Source of the DNA: Actinomycetota bacterium
GTDB taxonomy: Bacteria; Actinomycetota; Actinomycetes; S36-B12; UBA5976
Assembly: GCA_947476765.1 (NCBI GenBank)
Contig: CANJRK010000048.1
Span: 1 to 6,789 of the forward strand
DNA length: 6,789 bases
Direction: 5' to 3'
Under the pieces are notes generated by a model that was not told the origin of the DNA, ran no database searches, and saw nothing but the letters and a program-made list of their open reading frames with translations. This document shows, one piece after another, positions 5,546 to 6,789 of this stretch. The translations under genes were made by a program, and so were the position numbers. Positions within the stretch are counted from its first letter, which is position 1; each line of letters begins with the position of its first letter.

Positions 5546-5824
5546 TTAATCGTCCTTCTGTAGGGTTGCCCATAGTCCGTATGAGTGCATTGCGGCGACA
5601 TCTCGTTCCATTTCTTCCCTAGTTCCAGAGCTAACAACTGCTCTTCCTTTTTCATGAACGTCTAGCATCAATTTTTCTGCTTTTGGTTTGTCATAGCCGA
5701 AATAGGTTTGAAATACGTAAGTGACATAAGTCATTAGATTAATTGGGTCATTCCAAACCAAAGTAATCCAAGGCCGATCGGTGAGAACATCTAGTTCTAC
5801 GGCTTCGATTGGCAACGCGCTCAT
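5546..5824 (-). CDS. clpS: ClpS, adaptor of the Clp protease (N-degron recognition)
   Basis: A 92-residue protein, typical for actinobacterial ClpS. The family captures proteins with destabilising N-terminal residues and hands them to the ClpA/ClpC unfoldase for degradation by ClpP. Conserved parts are the short flexible N-terminus, TLVWNDPINLMTYVTYVF (21–38) with N25 and D26 in the N-degron pocket, FGYDKPKAEKLMLDVHEKGRAVV (42–64) with H57, and the end MHSYGLWATLQKDD (79–92). The ATG is at 5824, with only a weak ribosome site in front of it. The gene is separated from the upstream HdeD gene by a terminator hairpin, so it should have its own promoter in the 42 bp between that hairpin and the start, though I see no clear one. 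DUF2017 follows with zero spacing. Confidence 0.96.
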   Translation of the reverse strand: MSALPIEAVELDVLTDRPWITLVWNDPINLMTYVTYVFQTYFGYDKPKAEKLMLDVHEKGRAVVSSGTREEMERDVAAMHSYGLWATLQKDD

Positions 5825-5866
5825 GATTTAAGTGTCTCACGAAGCTCTATCGAAAAATAGGCATAA

Positions 5867-5900
5867 AACTAGGGCTAACTCGGTTGAGCTAGCCCTAGTT
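5867..5900 (-). terminator. Rho-independent terminator of the HdeD gene
   Basis: Arms 5867–5881 and 5886–5900 (core ACTAGGGCTA against TAGCCCTAGT) form a 15-bp stem with one A·C mismatch and a GGTT loop. Read on the minus strand it is followed by TTTTATG, a short T-run, which suits termination after the HdeD stop at 5915 and before clpS. Confidence 0.8.
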
Positions 5901-5914
5901 GTTTAAAGGGGGTA

Positions 5915-6484
5915 TTACTTCTTTGCCAAACTGCGCATTTGGAAAGAGCCAACGATTTCCATGACACCAAGGATGATCAAGAAGATCGCAATTACCTGAG
6001 TGACAGTAACCAATGAAGCAACTGGGTTGTTAATCATGATTACACCAGCGATCAAGGTAATGATTCCCATAAAGATTGCCCAGCCCCGGCCAGGTGTTCC
6101 CTTGGAAGCAAGTCCAGCAACCAATTCAGCCATGCCACGGAAAATAAAGGTAATTCCCATGAAAACTGCAGCTAGTTCGACTTTATCGATGATGCCACCG
6201 TTAAAGAAAATTACTGCCAAAATAACTGAAAGCACACCACTGATGAGCATAAGAGTTTTTCCAGAGCCCTCAGAGCCGCTACTAATTGCTCGGATGATTG
6301 TTCCGATACCGCTAACTAACAGCCAAATTCCAAAGAACAAAATCAAAGTCGCTGTAGCAGAAACTGGATTGTTAAGTGCCATAACACCAATCACAATTGA
6401 TAGGGCGCCGAGCACGAGCAGAAGCCACCACTTTTTACCAAAAGCCATTAAGGCTTCTTCAGGGGCTGTTGTATTACTTGTCAT
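5915..6484 (-). CDS. HdeD family (DUF308) membrane protein
   Basis: A 189-residue protein with six hydrophobic segments arranged as three copies of a two-helix unit. They start near residues 21 (LVLGALSIVIGVMALNNPVS), 78 (LISGVLSVILAVIFFNGG) and 137 (IFMGIITLIAGVIMINNPVA); the NNPV signature is clear in units one and three and degenerate in two. Each unit ends in a glycine-containing helix with a pattern like GIxxIxRG or LGxMEIVG. This is the HdeD/DUF308 layout; E. coli HdeD is linked to acid resistance, but the biochemical role of the family is unknown. The ATG at 6484 has a GGGAG ribosome site (6495 to 6491) six bases upstream, and a TAAAAT -10 box precedes that. It has its own terminator, so it looks like a single-gene unit. 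No role beyond a membrane stress protein can be inferred. Confidence 0.9.
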   Translation of the reverse strand: MTSNTTAPEEALMAFGKKWWLLLVLGALSIVIGVMALNNPVSATATLILFFGIWLLVSGIGTIIRAISSGSEGSGKTLMLISGVLSVILAVIFFNGGIIDKVELAAVFMGITFIFRGMAELVAGLASKGTPGRGWAIFMGIITLIAGVIMINNPVASLVTVTQVIAIFLIILGVMEIVGSFQMRSLAKK

Positions 6485-6490
6485 TTTTTT

Positions 6491-6522
6491 CTCCCGTTAA
6501 ATAGGTCGTAGACAAGATTTTA
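6491..6522 (-). promoter_or_regulatory. Likely promoter and ribosome site of the HdeD gene
   Basis: On the minus strand TAAAAT (6522 to 6517) is a near-consensus -10 box that overlaps the stop codon of the upstream transporter gene. GGGAG (6495 to 6491) follows 21 bases later, six bases before the ATG. No clear -35 element is seen. Confidence 0.45.
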
Positions 6523-6789
6523 GGCGTGATTTGTCCGTTTCCCTTGGATTTGAGGTATGAACAACAAAGCGAATATTGAGGAAATGCCACAAATTAACCA
6601 CATTTCAACAAAAGTTTGGCTACTCAGGGAGTGCCTTAGAGTAGCCAAACCTAGGACTGCTCCGGTAATTGAAGTAATGAGAATAGTGCCAAAAGAATCT
6701 GACATTTGCAATGACGCACTATGCCGAGCGTGATCGGCTTCAGGTGACTTATCTAGCATCATGCCGCCAAGAGTTGGGAAACATATTCC
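6520..6789 (-). CDS. Major facilitator superfamily transporter, C-terminal end only
   Basis: Reading leftward from the window edge, 89 codons stay open to a TAA at 6522–6520, so the gene begins outside the window. The visible part opens with GICFPTLGGMMLDKSPEADHARHSASLQMSDSFG. This matches the loop before the last helices in drug/metabolite MFS exporters, where a G-x-x-x-PTL helix is followed by a loop ending in an R-x-S-x-x-LQ-x-S-D segment. Two further hydrophobic segments follow at about 32–51 and 60–79, likely helices 11 and 12, then a short basic tail (IQGKRTNHA). An internal ATG at 6762 lies inside the conserved region and is not the true start. The substrate cannot be told from this end. 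HdeD starts 35 bp downstream. Confidence 0.8.
   Translation of the reverse strand, partial: GICFPTLGGMMLDKSPEADHARHSASLQMSDSFGTILITSITGAVLGLATLRHSLSSQTFVEMWLICGISSIFALLFIPQIQGKRTNHA

Noticed and set aside
6000..6500. A 166-codon open frame on the plus strand opposite the HdeD gene
   Set aside because: It is the antisense shadow of a membrane protein gene, where hydrophobic codons leave few stops in the opposite frame. Its product is rich in Ile, Met, Pro and Thr without domain character, and no ribosome site precedes it.
1..6789. CRISPR array, insertion sequence, phage or tRNA attachment site
   Set aside because: No spaced direct repeats, transposase, integrase or tRNA-like sequence was seen; almost all of the window is explained by chromosomal genes.

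Overview
The window looks like chromosomal DNA from a small-genome, planktonic (probably freshwater) actinobacterium of fairly low GC content for that phylum, in the style of the acI/Nanopelagicales or Luna-type lineages. Three things point there. The CysO–CysM–Mec cysteine pathway is essentially actinobacterial. The gene set clpS, DUF2017, mec, cysO, cysM, murI, rph, rdgB is the same block found in Mycobacterium tuberculosis (Rv1331–Rv1341, from memory). A proton-pumping rhodopsin of the actinorhodopsin type sits inside the block. The lineage is inferred; no search was run.

Layout from left to right. Positions 1–1823 (minus strand) carry murI, rph and the start of rdgB, closely spaced. A 22-bp gap separates murI from a divergent small four-helix membrane protein of unknown function (1846–2244, plus). 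Next comes cysO–cysM (2378–3606, plus), which meets mec (3612–4028, minus) tail to tail with a 5-bp gap. A 176-bp divergent region leads to the rhodopsin gene (start best placed at 4205, end 4972, plus). A perfect 17-bp hairpin (4982–5020) ends the rhodopsin and the opposing clpS–DUF2017 pair (5024–5824, minus). A second hairpin (5867–5900) separates that pair from an HdeD-family membrane protein (5915–6484, minus). The 3' end of an MFS transporter gene (6520–6789, minus) runs off the right edge.

How the genes work together. CysO is a ubiquitin-like sulfur carrier. CysM uses its thiocarboxylate and O-phosphoserine to make a CysO–cysteine adduct, and the JAMM protease Mec releases the cysteine. 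ClpS delivers N-degron substrates to the Clp protease; DUF2017 is its constant neighbour with no known role. MurI supplies D-glutamate for peptidoglycan, RNase PH trims RNA 3' ends and RdgB removes non-canonical purine nucleotides. The rhodopsin has all the residues of a green-absorbing outward proton pump, plus the glycine that in xanthorhodopsin-like pumps opens a window for a carotenoid antenna. No retinal or carotenoid synthesis genes lie in the window.

The most notable points are the rhodopsin gene embedded in the cysteine/Clp block, its strong codon bias and mis-callable start, the apparent inversion of cysO–cysM relative to mec, and the overlapping back-to-back promoter elements between murI and the small membrane protein, which suggest leaderless transcripts. 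I did not find a wholly new system; the families here are known, and the novelty is in arrangement and detail.
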